A stretch of 6,703 bases of DNA from a candidate division Zixibacteria bacterium DG_27 (GTDB lineage Bacteria > Zixibacteria > MSB-5A5 > DG-27): assembly GCA_001302725.1 (NCBI GenBank), contig LIZU01000066.1, positions 1 to 6,703 of the forward strand, written 5' to 3'. This document shows positions 6,013-6,703 of this stretch, one piece after another. Made by a program: the position numbers and the translations under genes. The notes below the pieces were generated by a model. That model was not told the origin of the DNA. It was given only the letters and a program-made list of their open reading frames with translations, and did no database searches. Position 1 is the first letter of the stretch. Each line of letters begins with the position of its first letter.

Positions 6013-6703
6013 GCTGTGGCCTCCTTCTCCGCGGGCCCGCCATCTTCGGGCCCACGTTGCAGCTCACGCCTTAAAAGGTAGATCCAGGCCGCAAACAGCA
6101 GGGTGTAGATCAGCACGAACATAATTATGGAGAATAGTATCTGACCCGCCGGGACGGAGACCGAGACGGCGTCTTTTGTCTTCAGCAAACGATATACCAC
6201 CCATGGCTGACGTCCCACCTCCGCTGAGATCCAGCCCAGCTCGTTGGCGATGAAGGGGAGAGGAATGGACCACAGGGCGAGCTTGAGAAAAATCCTGTTG
6301 TGGTACAACTTCTGCCTCCAGAGCAGGAGTATCCCGACGGCGGTCAGAAGGATGAAATAGACGCCCAAGACGACCATGAGATGAAAGGGATAGAAGGTGA
6401 GAAAGAGCGGTGGCCACTCATCCTTGGGGAAATCCTTCAAGCCCTTGACCTCCGCTTCAAGACTGCCGAAGGCCAAAAGGCTCAGAAGGCCGGGTATCTT
6501 CACTGCCGCATGGATCTTCTCCGCATCTCCGTCGGGAATGCCGAAGATCAGGGCGGGGCAGTTTCTCTGGGTGTCAAACACTCCCTCGATGGCGGCCAGC
6601 TTCTCAGGTTGGGTGAAGGCTACCTGGACTGCATGGTAGTGTCCCAGACCGAGCTGTAACACGGAGGCCACGAAGCCGACAATCAGCCCTAGCCTCAGCG
6701 ACT
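6009..6703 (-). CDS. cydA: Cytochrome bd oxidase subunit I, C-terminal part (5' end outside window)
   Basis: The frame is open to the window edge, so 230 residues of the C-terminal half are seen and the start is outside. CydA carries haems b558, b595 and d and the quinol site. PEKLAAIE contains the Lys and Glu equivalent to E. coli K252 and E257, which bind quinol. FHLMVVLG contains the Met equivalent to M393, an axial ligand of haem b558. GWISAEVGRQPW contains the E and R equivalent to E445 and R448. Four hydrophobic segments are visible: one at the left end of the fragment, one around FHLMVVLGVYF, one before GWISAE and one near the C-terminus. From the Glu of KLAAIE to that Met there are 70 residues, against 136 in E. 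coli, so the Q-loop is of the short type. The GTG within GFVASVL (6671) is an internal codon, not the start. Confidence 0.95.
   Translation of the reverse strand, partial: SLRLGLIVGFVASVLQLGLGHYHAVQVAFTQPEKLAAIEGVFDTQRNCPALIFGIPDGDAEKIHAAVKIPGLLSLLAFGSLEAEVKGLKDFPKDEWPPLFLTFYPFHLMVVLGVYFILLTAVGILLLWRQKLYHNRIFLKLALWSIPLPFIANELGWISAEVGRQPWVVYRLLKTKDAVSVSVPAGQILFSIIMFVLIYTLLFAAWIYLLRRELQRGPEDGGPAEKEATA

Noticed and set aside
1..6703. CRISPR array, tRNA or rRNA gene, insertion sequence
   Set aside because: I saw no regularly spaced repeats, no tRNA-like cloverleaf and no transposase motifs on either strand.

Overview
This 6.7 kb window looks like the chromosome of an anaerobic or microaerobic bacterium. 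It holds housekeeping genes beside a set of oxygen-consuming and peroxide-removing enzymes typical of anaerobes that meet oxygen briefly. I cannot assign a lineage from sequence alone. Most of the window is moderately GC-rich (a sampled line in nadE is about 57% GC), but the first 669 bases are AT-rich (sampled lines 30-32% GC).

Layout. (1) Positions 1-669, plus strand: the C-terminal part of a B12-binding-type radical SAM protein, AT-rich and unlike the rest. The composition changes sharply at about 650-675. (2) Positions 761-1827, plus strand: a 90-residue remnant of a nitrilase-type amidohydrolase, lacking all catalytic residues, overlaps by 4 bases an intact NH3-type NAD+ synthetase gene, nadE. 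(3) Positions 1944-2642, plus strand: rsmI, the 16S rRNA C1402 2'-O-methyltransferase, with a GTG start and a short C-terminus. (4) Positions 2643-2839: a convergent intergenic gap with no recognisable gene and no convincing terminator. (5) Positions 2840-4839, minus strand, in transcription order: a rubrerythrin-type diiron protein, an A-type flavodiiron protein and a small rubredoxin of 53 codons. A good sigma-70-like promoter lies upstream of the first gene and has a 15-bp near-palindrome between its -35 and -10 boxes. (6) Positions 4996-6703, minus strand: cydB and the 3' part of cydA (5' end outside the window), overlapping by ATGA, encoding a cytochrome bd quinol oxidase with a very short Q-loop.

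How the genes work together. Cytochrome bd removes O2 at the membrane using quinol. The flavodiiron protein removes O2 (or NO) in the cytoplasm using electrons from rubredoxin, and rubrerythrin removes peroxide. The rubrerythrin has no fused rubredoxin domain, so the separate rubredoxin may serve both soluble enzymes. cydAB lies immediately upstream in the same orientation, but the internal promoter suggests the soluble trio can be expressed on its own.

The individual families are all known; I see no wholly new system. The points most worth a second look are the composition break with truncated genes next to it, the retained catalytically dead nitrilase tail coupled to nadE, and the putative operator inside the rubrerythrin promoter.
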